From: Halomonas halophila
GTDB taxonomy: Bacteria; Pseudomonadota; Gammaproteobacteria; Pseudomonadales; Halomonadaceae
Direction of reading: 5' to 3'
DNA: 8,992 bases
NCBI GenBank assembly: GCA_002433675.1
Contig: DJIP01000182.1
Coordinates: forward strand, 9,402-18,393
Shown piece after piece: positions 1 to 6,135 of this stretch (position 1 is its first letter; each line of letters opens with the position of its first letter). Below the pieces are notes generated by a model. The model saw nothing but the letters and a program-made list of their open reading frames with translations, ran no database searches and was not told where the DNA came from. The position numbers and the translations under genes are program-made.

Positions 1-1506
1 GAGGAGTGCGAACGGCTGGCGTCCGAACGAGAGCGGTTGAGCGCTGAGCTGAACGCCGAATTGACCGCCGCCCGAGAGCGCGAGCGCGAGCTCGAGTCGC
101 AGCTTGGCAGCGCCGTCGAGCGCAGTGGGCAGCTCGAGGCGGAACTCGAGGCACTGCGCGCCGAGCGCCAGGCGCTGGTTGAAGAGCGCCAGACGCTGGT
201 CGATGAGCGCCAGGCACTAGTCGATGAGCGTCAGACGCTGTTTGAAGAAAACAGCGAACTGACCGAGGAAAATCGCGAACTCGACGAACAGAATCGCGAA
301 CTCGAGGCCCACAACGCCAGGCTGCGTGAGCGCGTCGAACATCCCGACATGGAACCTCAGTCCCCCGCCTTTATTCGTCCCAAGCGACGTGCCCAGGGCC
401 TGGCCGCTCTGATGCAGCATCGCCCGCGTCATGCCAGTGGTGATCAGGCCGCCGACGAGACAGACGATCGGACGACTGAGCAAGCAGCCGACCAGGCGTC
501 TGACCAGACAGCCGTTGAGCAAACCGAACAAATCGAGAAAGCCGACAAGGCATCTGCCGAGCACAGCGGTGAGCAAGCTTCTGACCAGTTCCCTGCCCAG
601 TCTCCTGAGCAAGCCCCCGAGCAAACTGCTGTCCAGGCCGCTGAGCGAGATGGTGAGCCGGCCGGCGAAGTCGCTACGGCTGTAGCAGCCAGTGAAGCCT
701 CTTCGGGCCGGCCTGCAGACGCGGCGGTGTCATCCGACGCCTCTCGGGCGCAGCCCATCCAGCAAAGCCAAGAGGCGCCTTCCAGGGTCGCTGACCTCCA
801 GGACGATAAATCCGCAGCGACAGTCTCCGACGAGGCTGGCCGCCAGGGGGATCTGGCCATCGACAAGGCGCCGTCTCCCCAGGCCCTTCTGGGTGAGTGG
901 TACCGGCGCTATGACAAGACCTTCTTCAAGGGCCACACTCGCCCCTTGAAGGTGGGCATCCACGAGGATCTGGCGGCCAGCGAGCCCTGGCCCGAGAAGC
1001 TGGTGCGGCGGGCCCTGGCCTGCTACGTCAATCTGCCGCGGTATCTCAAGTCGGTCAGGGAAGGCGCCGAGCGTATCGATCTGCAGGGCGCGCTGGTCGG
1101 GGAGGTCGATGCCCAGGCCGCGGAGCACGCCAAGCGCAAGCTGGACCGCCTCCAGGCCGAGCAGCAAGGGCGCGGCAAGGTGTCGCAGCGGCGTAGCGGC
1201 AAGGGGCGTCGACGCGCTGGTGCCGGCAAGGAGGGTAAAGAGGGCAAAGAGGGCAAGGAAGGAGAGCCGCACACATCGCGGGGATCGGCGACAGCCTCGG
1301 AAAGCTCCGAGGCCTCCGAGAGTGGCCGCCTCAACCATATTGCGACGCCGCATGGTCAGGGCAAGCACCCTCATCAATCCCGCAACGAGCTTCGGAGCCA
1401 GGCTTCGAACGAGCCCCAGAACCCGTCCCGAAACCACGACAGCGAGGAGTCGCGGCTTCAGCGCAAGCTCGATGCCCTGATGGCCCGCCACAATGGTAGT
1501 CAGTAG
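1..1506 (+). CDS. ProQ/FinO-domain RNA-binding protein with long N-terminal coiled coil (5' end outside window)
   Basis: The reading frame is open from base 1, so the true start lies upstream; a TTG at 37 is only an internal codon. Residues here are counted from base 1. Residues 1-115 are charged Glu/Arg/Leu sequence with heptads typical of a coiled coil. Residues about 120-290 form a low-complexity Gln/Glu/Ala/Ser linker. Residues about 290-385 match the ProQ/FinO fold: GEWYRRYDKTFF, then RPLKVGI (314-320), then a helix with ALACYVNLPRYLKSV and a GAERIDLQG end. A basic tail follows (RRSGKGRRR and four KEG repeats), then a polar C-terminus ending near QRKLDALMARHNGSQ. ProQ/FinO domains bind structured RNA and act as sRNA/mRNA chaperones in the cytoplasm. 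That role is inferred from the family. Classic ProQ has the domain at the N-terminus and a Tudor-like C-terminal domain; neither arrangement is seen here. No clear terminator follows. Confidence 0.88.
   Translation, partial: EECERLASERERLSAELNAELTAARERERELESQLGSAVERSGQLEAELEALRAERQALVEERQTLVDERQALVDERQTLFEENSELTEENRELDEQNRELEAHNARLRERVEHPDMEPQSPAFIRPKRRAQGLAALMQHRPRHASGDQAADETDDRTTEQAADQASDQTAVEQTEQIEKADKASAEHSGEQASDQFPAQSPEQAPEQTAVQAAERDGEPAGEVATAVAASEASSGRPADAAVSSDASRAQPIQQSQEAPSRVADLQDDKSAATVSDEAGRQGDLAIDKAPSPQALLGEWYRRYDKTFFKGHTRPLKVGIHEDLAASEPWPEKLVRRALACYVNLPRYLKSVREGAERIDLQGALVGEVDAQAAEHAKRKLDRLQAEQQGRGKVSQRRSGKGRRRAGAGKEGKEGKEGKEGEPHTSRGSATASESSEASESGRLNHIATPHGQGKHPHQSRNELRSQASNEPQNPSRNHDSEESRLQRKLDALMARHNGSQ
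163..330 (+). repeat. Heptad-encoding tandem repeats (8 units of 21 bp; first 4 nearly identical)
   Basis: Four consecutive 21-bp units (163-183, 184-204, 205-225, 226-246) encode ERQALVE, ERQTLVD, ERQALVD and ERQTLFE. Four further heptads (247-330) encode ENSELTE, ENRELDE, QNRELEA and HNARLRE. Leu recurs at the same heptad position throughout, as in a leucine-zipper coiled coil. The near-identity of the first four units suggests recent tandem duplication, so copy number may vary between strains. Confidence 0.85.
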
Positions 1507-1566
1507 GTGTGGCCGTTTTTGCGGCCGTCGCTGTGTCGATGCATGCGCCCTCCGAGGCTGACGGCC

Positions 1567-1592
1567 GTTGACGACTGTCGACAGTGTTCAAC
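1567..1592. promoter_or_regulatory. 26-bp interrupted dyad, operator-like
   Basis: A perfect 12-bp palindrome ACTGTCGACAGT (1574-1585) is flanked, after two mismatched pairs on each side, by GTTGA (1567-1571) and TCAAC (1588-1592), exactly symmetric about the same centre. In all 22 of 26 positions are symmetric. A further GTTGA at 1596-1600 can pair alternatively with the TCAAC arm. The symmetry suits a dimeric DNA-binding protein or a strong stem. No known operator is recognised. Confidence 0.4.
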
Positions 1593-1677
1593 CCAGTTGA
1601 CTTGAAAGCGTCACATCAGCGGGGCATGATGTACCCGCTATGCCCGGCGCAGCACTTTGTGCAGAATCGGTTCGAGG

Positions 1678-1698
1678 TTAGCGAACAATGTTCGTTAA
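1678..1698. promoter_or_regulatory. 21-bp near-palindrome
   Basis: TTAGCGAAC (1678-1686) and GTTCGTTAA (1690-1698) are inverted repeats around AAT with a single mismatch, which would be a G-U pair in RNA. A T5 run begins five bases later (1703-1707), so a weak terminator is possible. A regulator site for the downstream porin is the alternative. I cannot decide between them. Confidence 0.3.
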
Positions 1699-1787
1699 GT
1701 CGTTTTTCCGGTTCCAGCGCTGGCGGCGCCTTCGCAGGGATCGGTGTCGAATCGAGGGGCAGCGGGAACGAAAACAGTGTTTTTTTC

Positions 1788-1845
1788 TTGTTGCGCTCCT
1801 GAGAATCCCGGTATATGGTTGCCCTTGCGAGCATTGGACTATAAC
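1788..1845 (+). promoter_or_regulatory. Candidate porin promoter(s)
   Basis: Two overlapping sigma70-like options are visible. One is TTGTTG (1788-1793), an 18-bp spacer, then TATATG (1812-1817). The other is TTGCCC (1819-1824), a short 15-bp spacer, then TATAAC (1840-1845). Either would give a leader of roughly 140-170 nt before the start codon at 1991. Long leaders are common for porin mRNAs, which are often targets of small RNAs. Neither option is close to consensus. Confidence 0.35.
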
Positions 1846-1990
1846 AAGGCTTCGCCGCTGTCAGGCTCGCTGCCTCGGTTCCCTGCCAGGAACCACAAGG
1901 CCAGAAAAACGAGCCGGCAATGACCGGCAAGCCAAGGCTGCCAAGCGCAGCAACGATCGAAACAGCAAGCTAGTCAAAAGGAACTCAGCA

Positions 1991-3130
1991 ATGAAAAAGA
2001 CACTGTTAGCGACTGCCATCGCCGGTGCTGCCGCCTTTACCGCCGTCAGTGCCCAGGCCGCCACCGTCTACAACCAGGACGGCACCAAACTCGACATCTA
2101 CGGCAACGTCCAGCTGGTCTACGCCGGAGTCAAGGATTCTGACGGTCACTCCCGTGACCAGATCGCCGATAACGGTTCTACCTTCGGCTTCGCCGCTGAG
2201 CACGTCATCTACAACGGCCTGATCGGCTACGCCAAGATCGAAATCGACGACTTCAAGGCCGACGAAATGAAGGTCGCCGGTCGTGATGCAGGCGACACCG
2301 CCTACATCGGCCTGAAGGGCAACTTCGGTGACGCTCGCGTTGGTTCCTACGACTCCCTGCTGGACGACTGGATCCAGGATCCGATCTCCAACAACGAATA
2401 CTTCGACGTCTCTGACTCCAACACCTTCAAGGGTGCTCCGGGTGAAGATGCGACCGACGATAGCGTTGTTGCCGGCGATCCCGAAGGCGACAAGGTCACC
2501 TACACCTCTCCTGTCTGGGGTGGCTTCCAGTTCGCTCTGGGTACCCAGTACAAGGGTGACGCCGAGTCCGAGAACCTGACCGATTCTGGTGAGGCTTCCA
2601 TCTTCGGTGGTCTGAAGTACACCTACGGCGGCTTCTCCATCGCTGGTGTCTACGACGACCTGGGTATCTACGACATCGATTCCGGTAACGGTTTCTCCTA
2701 TGTTGACGACAACGGTGATACTGTCGACGTCGGCGCTGCTGACGATCTGGATCTGGGCGACCAGTACGGTGTCACCATGCAGTACCAGTGGGACAGCCTG
2801 CGCGTTGCCGTTAAGTACGAGCGTTTCGAGTCTGACAACGACCTGCTGAAAGACGCCGACTACTACGCCATCGGTGCCCGTTACGGCTACCTGAACGGCA
2901 TGGGTGACATCTACGGTTCCTACCAGTACGTCGACTTCGGTGGTAACGGTTTCAGCGATCTTGACACCGCCAACGATGACGAGAACGACGACGACAACCA
3001 CAACGAGGTTGTTGCTGGTGTGACCTACAACATCTCCGACGCCATGTACACCTACGTGGAAGGCGCCGTGCGTGACCGTGACAACGACCAGGGTGACGGC
3101 TACGCCGTGGGTCTGACCTACCTGTTCTAA
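1991..3130 (+). CDS. Outer-membrane general porin (OmpC/OmpF-like Gram-negative porin family)
   Basis: The protein has 379 residues. Start: ATG at 1991, preceded by AAGGA (1978-1982) at 8-nt spacing. Residues 1-23 (MKKTLLATAIAGAAAFTAVSAQA) form a Sec signal peptide with an AQA cleavage site. The mature chain starts ATVYNQDGTKLDIYGNVQ, the usual first strand of general porins, and continues with alternating strands rich in Tyr/Gly, such as YIGLKGNFGDARVGSYDS and KVTYTSPVWGGFQFALGTQYKG. It ends ...VGLTYLF; a C-terminal Phe is the barrel-assembly signal. A trimeric diffusion pore for small hydrophilic solutes in the outer membrane is inferred from the family. The chain is very rich in Asp, with an acidic cluster at residues 325-339 that is probably an extracellular loop; this fits a halophile and perhaps cation preference. 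Codons differ from neighbours (more GGT, GTT, GCT), as in highly expressed genes. The gene is followed by a strong terminator. Confidence 0.93.
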   Translation: MKKTLLATAIAGAAAFTAVSAQAATVYNQDGTKLDIYGNVQLVYAGVKDSDGHSRDQIADNGSTFGFAAEHVIYNGLIGYAKIEIDDFKADEMKVAGRDAGDTAYIGLKGNFGDARVGSYDSLLDDWIQDPISNNEYFDVSDSNTFKGAPGEDATDDSVVAGDPEGDKVTYTSPVWGGFQFALGTQYKGDAESENLTDSGEASIFGGLKYTYGGFSIAGVYDDLGIYDIDSGNGFSYVDDNGDTVDVGAADDLDLGDQYGVTMQYQWDSLRVAVKYERFESDNDLLKDADYYAIGARYGYLNGMGDIYGSYQYVDFGGNGFSDLDTANDDENDDDNHNEVVAGVTYNISDAMYTYVEGAVRDRDNDQGDGYAVGLTYLF

Positions 3131-3140
3131 TCCAACAGGT
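3120..3140 (+). other. Stem-loop straddling the porin stop codon
   Basis: ACCTGTT (3120-3126) is complementary to AACAGGT (3134-3140), giving a 7-bp stem whose 7-nt loop contains the TAA stop. No T-run follows, so it is not a terminator by itself. It may stabilise the 3' end of the mRNA. Confidence 0.4.
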
Positions 3141-3169
3141 TTGACCCCCTAGCGTTGGAACGCTATAAA
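3141..3169 (+). promoter_or_regulatory. Near-consensus sigma70-like promoter with a dyad in the spacer, for the 3233-4399 gene
   Basis: TTGACC (3141-3146) and TATAAA (3164-3169) each match 5 of 6 consensus bases and are separated by exactly 17 bp. The spacer carries an inverted repeat, TAGCGTT (3150-3156), GG, AACGCTA (3159-3165), which overlaps the first bases of the -10. Transcription would begin near 3176, inside the porin terminator stem, leaving a leader of about 57 nt before the ATG at 3233. It is the only good promoter near that gene. The dyad could be an operator or simply a transcript hairpin. Confidence 0.5.
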
Positions 3170-3171
3170 CG

Positions 3172-3201
3172 AAAGCCGATCCTCCGGGATCGGCTTTTTT
3201 T
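3172..3201 (+). terminator. Rho-independent terminator of the porin gene
   Basis: An 11-bp perfect stem, AAAGCCGATCC (3172-3182) with GGATCGGCTTT (3187-3197), is closed by a TCCG loop. With C-G closure this is a stable UNCG-type tetraloop. The stem runs into seven T (3195-3201). It lies 41 nt after the porin stop. Confidence 0.93.
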
Positions 3202-3232
3202 CTGCTCTCAATCGGCAAGCATGTGAGGATCC

Positions 3233-4399
3233 ATGAAAGACGTCACCCTACCCGCGGCGCTGCTGGCGCTTGGCGTTGCCTTGGGCAGTTCTACTGTCCT
3301 GGCCTACGACAGCGCTGTGACCGAGCGCTTCCGCGAGGAGAACCGCCAGCTCGATCTGACCGGCTTCTTCAAGCCGGAAAGCGACGCGCGCAGTCAGACC
3401 TTTCTATTCGGGTCCCCCCATGCCCACGACTTCGAGGTGGAAGAAGAGGGTGTCTATCGCTTCGAGAGCCGCGTCAGCGCAGGCTATGAAGACAGCTACC
3501 AGATCGAAGCGGTGCTGATGGACGATGCCGGCAACGTGATCGCTCGGGGCGAGGGTTACGGCCAGGATGGAGGTCTCCAGTTGGAGAGTCGCCTGATGCC
3601 CGGCACTTACGAATTGCAGGTCAAGGGCACCCGCTTTGGCCGGCGTGGTCGCGCCGGCGACGGCTACAGCATCGCCGTGGTGGGCCTCGATGAGAGCGGC
3701 AACCGCATCGCTGTAGATGATGGCACCGGCTTGCAGTTCTTCGGCAGCGAACGCGACGGCAGCCAGAGCGCCTTTGTCACCAGCGAGGACGCCGTGGTCA
3801 CCCTGGGTAGCCAGTCCGCCGCGACTCAGTCTGCCGCGACTCAGTCTGCCGCGGCCCAGTCTTCCAGCGCAGCAGCGACTTCTGCGTCAGCTTCAACCGC
3901 GGCTTCCTCCGCAGCGGCAGCAGGCGAAGCGGCCTCAAGCGCTGGTGTCTCGGCTGCTACCACGGCCGGGGTGGCGGGTTCCTCCTCGGCAGCCGGTGCC
4001 ACAGCAGGTGCAGCCGCAGGCGCGGCGTCCAGCGTCAGCGGTAGCGCCGCACGCAGCGACAACCCGGACGAGCATCAGGTGCAGAGCGTCAAGACCGACG
4101 TCAAGATCCGTGCCCGTGGCGAGGTGCTGAGCTTTAACGTGGCCGAGCCGAGCAGCGTGCGCATCACCACCTCGACCTTCCCGCCAGGCGATGAAGACAC
4201 CTATCGCCTGACCATGGAGGTGGCCGATTCCTCCGGGCGTATCGTCGCCGAGGGTGAAGGCCAGGGCTTCAACGGCAACGTCGATCTGACCACCCAGCTG
4301 GATCCAGGCACCTACCATATTCGGGTCGCCGGTCAGAAGTTCGGTAACGCCCAGGACGGCCCCAACAACTACGAGCTCAAGGTCGTGCTCGACAACTGA
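3233..4399 (+). CDS. Exported protein with two homologous PPC-like beta domains joined by an Ala/Ser linker; function unknown
   Basis: The protein has 388 residues; I do not recognise a named family. Start: ATG at 3233 with GAGGA at 3225-3229, a short spacing. Residues 1-24 are a Sec signal peptide with likely cleavage after VLA. Residues about 55-153 and 288-388 are clearly homologous: EDSYQIEAVLMDDAGNVIARGEG aligns with EDTYRLTMEV.DSSGRIVAEGEG in the second copy, then MPGTYELQVKGTRFG aligns with DPGTYHIRVAGQKFG, and each copy ends in a V/L-rich strand. The PGTY...V pattern recalls bacterial pre-peptidase C-terminal (PPC) beta-sandwich domains. Residues about 192-272 are Ala/Ser/Thr/Gly-rich low complexity. 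No catalytic motif, membrane anchor or lipobox is seen, so a soluble periplasmic or secreted binding protein is the likeliest reading. It has its own terminator and probably its own promoter in the porin 3' UTR. Confidence 0.85.
   Translation: MKDVTLPAALLALGVALGSSTVLAYDSAVTERFREENRQLDLTGFFKPESDARSQTFLFGSPHAHDFEVEEEGVYRFESRVSAGYEDSYQIEAVLMDDAGNVIARGEGYGQDGGLQLESRLMPGTYELQVKGTRFGRRGRAGDGYSIAVVGLDESGNRIAVDDGTGLQFFGSERDGSQSAFVTSEDAVVTLGSQSAATQSAATQSAAAQSSSAAATSASASTAASSAAAAGEAASSAGVSAATTAGVAGSSSAAGATAGAAAGAASSVSGSAARSDNPDEHQVQSVKTDVKIRARGEVLSFNVAEPSSVRITTSTFPPGDEDTYRLTMEVADSSGRIVAEGEGQGFNGNVDLTTQLDPGTYHIRVAGQKFGNAQDGPNNYELKVVLDN
3812..3871 (+). repeat. 15-bp tandem repeats encoding QSAAT
   Basis: CAGTCCGCCGCGACT (3812-3826) is followed by a copy differing at one base (3827-3841), a third diverging at its end (3842-3856) and a fourth, degenerate copy (3857-3871). 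They encode QSAAT, QSAAT, QSAAA and QSSSA at the start of the Ala/Ser linker. Slippage at this site is a plausible source of linker-length variation. Confidence 0.75.
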
Positions 4400-4438
4400 T
4401 AGCGCGAGCGACGTATTGTCGCGAGTGGTGACAACAGG

Positions 4439-4464
4439 ACGGGCCCTTAGGGGCCCGTTTTTTT
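4439..4464 (+). terminator. Rho-independent terminator after the duplicated-domain gene
   Basis: ACGGGCCC (4439-4446) pairs with GGGCCCGT (4451-4458) around a TTAG loop and runs into seven T (4458-4464). It lies 39 nt after the stop codon. A smaller hairpin, GCGAC (4408-4412) with GTCGC (4418-4422), precedes it. Confidence 0.93.
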
Positions 4465-4534
4465 GTGCAAGACGTCGGTGTCCAGCAGGTGTCGTCGTCC
4501 GACGAGCCGAACGATGCGACTACGAGGGGCACAT

Positions 4535-4562
4535 AAAAAGTACCCCCGCCTTTAGGCGGGGG
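4535..4562 (-). terminator. Rho-independent terminator of the catalase gene
   Basis: CCCCCGCC (4543-4550) and GGCGGGGG (4555-4562) form an 8-bp GC stem with a four-base loop. Read on the minus strand the stem is followed, after TAC, by five T (complement of 4535-4539). It lies about 65 nt after the catalase stop. Together with the terminator at 4439-4464 it insulates the convergent pair. Confidence 0.85.
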
Positions 4563-4626
4563 CATGGGGACGTGCTGTGACGGGATTGGTCAGCGGTTGG
4601 CACTTCTCGCCGTCTGACATGTTGGG

Positions 4627-6072
4627 TTAGTCACCGACCCTGGCGATGGCCTCACGTACACCGGCAGCATACTCCGGGTGGCACTTCTCGAAGTGGCCGA
4701 GCTGACGCTCCTTGATAAAGGCTGGGACACCCTGCATATGCCGGGCGATATTGCCGAAAAGTCGCTCCCGCTGCTCCGGGCTCATCAATTCGAACAGGGC
4801 GCGAGGCTGTGCGTAGTCGTCATTGCCTTCGCGGTGGTCGTAGCGCCAGGCGTCGCCTTCCAGCGGCAGCGGCGGTTCCACTACGCTCGGGTCCTCGGTC
4901 GGTCCATCGAAGGAGTTGGGCTCGTAGTAGGCGTTGCCGTTTTGCTCGCCGTTGGCGAAGAAGCGCATCGGCCCGTCCTTGTGGTAGTGGTGGACCGGAC
5001 ACTTCGGCTGATTGACCGGCAGCGCCTCGTAGTGGGTGCCGAGGCGGTAGCGGTGGGCGTCGGCGTAAGAGAACACCCGCGCCTGCAGCATCTTGTCCGG
5101 CGAGAAGCCGATGCCCGGCACCTTGTTGGACGGTGAGAAGGCTGCCTGCTCGATCTCGGCGAAGTAGTTATCGGCGTTGCGGTTGAGCTCGAAGTAGCCG
5201 ACCTCGATCAGCGGGTAGTCGCCATGGGGCCAGACCTTGGTCAGATCGAAGGGGTTGAACGGCGCCTGCCTGGCCTGCTCCTCGGTCATCACCTGGATAA
5301 AGAAGTTCCAGCGCGGGTAGTCGCCGTTTTCCAGGGCGTTGTAGAGGTCTTCCTGGGTAGTTTCGCGGCTCTTGCCCACCACCTGTTCGGCCTCGGCATC
5401 GGTAAAATGCTTGTGACCCTGAGCGGTGCGGAAGTGGAACTTGCACCAGACCCGCTGGTTTTCAGCGTTGATCAATGAATAGGTGTGGGAGCCGTAGCCA
5501 TTGATATGACGAACGTCGGTGGGCAGGCCACGGTCCGACATCAGCATGGTCACCTGATGCAGTGACTCTGGTGACAGCGACCAGAAGTCCCAGGCCGCGG
5601 TGGCCGAGCGCATGTTGGTGCGCGGGTGGCGCTTCTGGGTGTGGATGAAGTCCGGGAACTTGGACGGATCACGGATAAAGAACACCGGCGTATTGTTGCC
5701 GACCACATCCCAGTTGCCTTCCTCGGTGTAGAACTTCAGGGCGAAGCCGCGCACGTCACGCTCGGCATCAGCCGCACCCTGTTCGCCGGCCACGGTGGAG
5801 AAGCGGGCCAGCATCGGCGTCTGGCTGCCCGGGGTGAAGACCTTGGCCCTGGAGTAGCGGGTGATGTCCTGGGTGATGGTCAGGGTGCCATGGGCGCCCC
5901 AGCCCTTGGCGTGAACGGTGCGCTCGGGAATGCGCTCACGGTTCTGGTGAGCGAGTTTCTCGAGAAGCTGGTAGTCCTCGAGCAGCAGAGGTCCACGGGG
6001 GCCCGCACTCAGGCTGTTCTGGTTGTCACCGATGGGGGCACCGGCGCTGGTGGTCATTATCTTGCGGGTCAT
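4627..6072 (-). CDS. katA: Monofunctional haem catalase, small-subunit (clade 3-like)
   Basis: The product has 481 residues and converts hydrogen peroxide to water and oxygen. Start: ATG at 6072, with AGGAG 7 nt upstream on the minus strand; in-frame ATGs at 6105 and 6135 lack a Shine-Dalgarno and lie at or upstream of the predicted transcript start. Catalytic residues are present: distal His54 in [12 protein letters not shown], Asn127 in [13 protein letters not shown], and the proximal haem ligand Tyr336 in [14 protein letters not shown] (Arg332 is four residues before it). Length, lack of a C-terminal flavodoxin-like domain and active-site spacing suit the small-subunit NADPH-binding group; NADPH binding itself was not checked. 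The protein is presumably cytoplasmic because no signal peptide is seen. An OxyR-like site abuts the promoter, suggesting peroxide induction. The gene is monocistronic, divergent from the cyclase, with its own terminator. The symbol katA is by family convention and could be assigned differently in the source genome. Confidence 0.96.
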   Translation of the reverse strand: MTRKIMTTSAGAPIGDNQNSLSAGPRGPLLLEDYQLLEKLAHQNRERIPERTVHAKGWGAHGTLTITQDITRYSRAKVFTPGSQTPMLARFSTVAGEQGAADAERDVRGFALKFYTEEGNWDVVGNNTPVFFIRDPSKFPDFIHTQKRHPRTNMRSATAAWDFWSLSPESLHQVTMLMSDRGLPTDVRHINGYGSHTYSLINAENQRVWCKFHFRTAQGHKHFTDAEAEQVVGKSRETTQEDLYNALENGDYPRWNFFIQVMTEEQARQAPFNPFDLTKVWPHGDYPLIEVGYFELNRNADNYFAEIEQAAFSPSNKVPGIGFSPDKMLQARVFSYADAHRYRLGTHYEALPVNQPKCPVHHYHKDGPMRFFANGEQNGNAYYEPNSFDGPTEDPSVVEPPLPLEGDAWRYDHREGNDDYAQPRALFELMSPEQRERLFGNIARHMQGVPAFIKERQLGHFEKCHPEYAAGVREAIARVGD

Positions 6073-6107
6073 GTGGCGTCTCCTGCTCTTGGTCTGGTCC
6101 GACATAA

Positions 6108-6135
6108 GGTATAGACCGCTGTCGACGAAGAACAA
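6108..6135 (-). promoter_or_regulatory. Candidate catalase promoter
   Basis: On the minus strand, TTGTTC (6135-6130), a 16-bp spacer and TATACC (6113-6108) form a moderate sigma70-like promoter. The predicted transcript start is near 6101, giving a leader of about 29 nt to the ATG at 6072. The -35 is imperfect, as expected for an activator-dependent promoter. Confidence 0.5.

Larger units (their letters stand above)
1507..1990. other. 484-bp non-coding region upstream of the porin
   Basis: No convincing gene lies here. A frame open from 1688 runs into the porin, but its first 101 codons do not look like a porin or signal peptide, and a good Shine-Dalgarno places the porin start at 1991. The region holds a small hairpin just after the upstream stop (GGCCG 1511-1515 with CGGCC 1522-1526, no following T-run), a 26-bp dyad (1567-1592), a near-palindrome (1678-1698), a perfect CCAGCGCTGG (1714-1723), a run of seven T (1780-1786), promoter-like hexamers (1788-1845) and a leader hairpin (GCCGG 1913-1917 with CCGGC 1924-1928). 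A CTTGAAA at 1601-1607 resembles a heat-shock sigma -35, but no good -10 follows. The layout suggests a regulated porin promoter with a long leader. Confidence 0.6.

Noticed and set aside
730..1491. 253-codon open frame antisense to the ProQ-like gene
   Set aside because: High-GC shadow frame lying over a clear ProQ/FinO domain on the other strand; no domain or start signal.
1601..1630. CTTGAAA as a heat-shock sigma promoter
   Set aside because: The -35 is perfect but the sequence at the right spacing only partly matches the -10, and no gene starts at a suitable distance.
1688..1990. N-terminal extension of the porin frame (101 codons)
   Set aside because: The signal peptide begins at 1991 with a good Shine-Dalgarno; the upstream codons are basic and unlike any porin, and include the promoter candidates.
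2006..3001. 331-codon open frame antisense to the porin, extremely Val/Asp-rich
   Set aside because: It mirrors porin codons: abundant GAC (Asp) reads as GTC (Val) on the other strand. No Shine-Dalgarno, no recognisable domain, and the porin is certain.
4492..4505. TCGTCG-TC-CGACGA inverted repeat between the two convergent terminators
   Set aside because: Short, with a two-base loop and no T-run or neighbouring promoter; no function supported.
4678..6114. Plus-strand open frames across the catalase (4678-5136, 5626-6114)
   Set aside because: Antisense shadows of a catalase with all catalytic residues intact.
6073..6135. Longer catalase starts at 6105 and 6135
   Set aside because: Neither has a ribosome-binding site, and both lie at or upstream of the predicted transcript start. 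The ATG at 6072 has AGGAG at ideal spacing and gives the family length.
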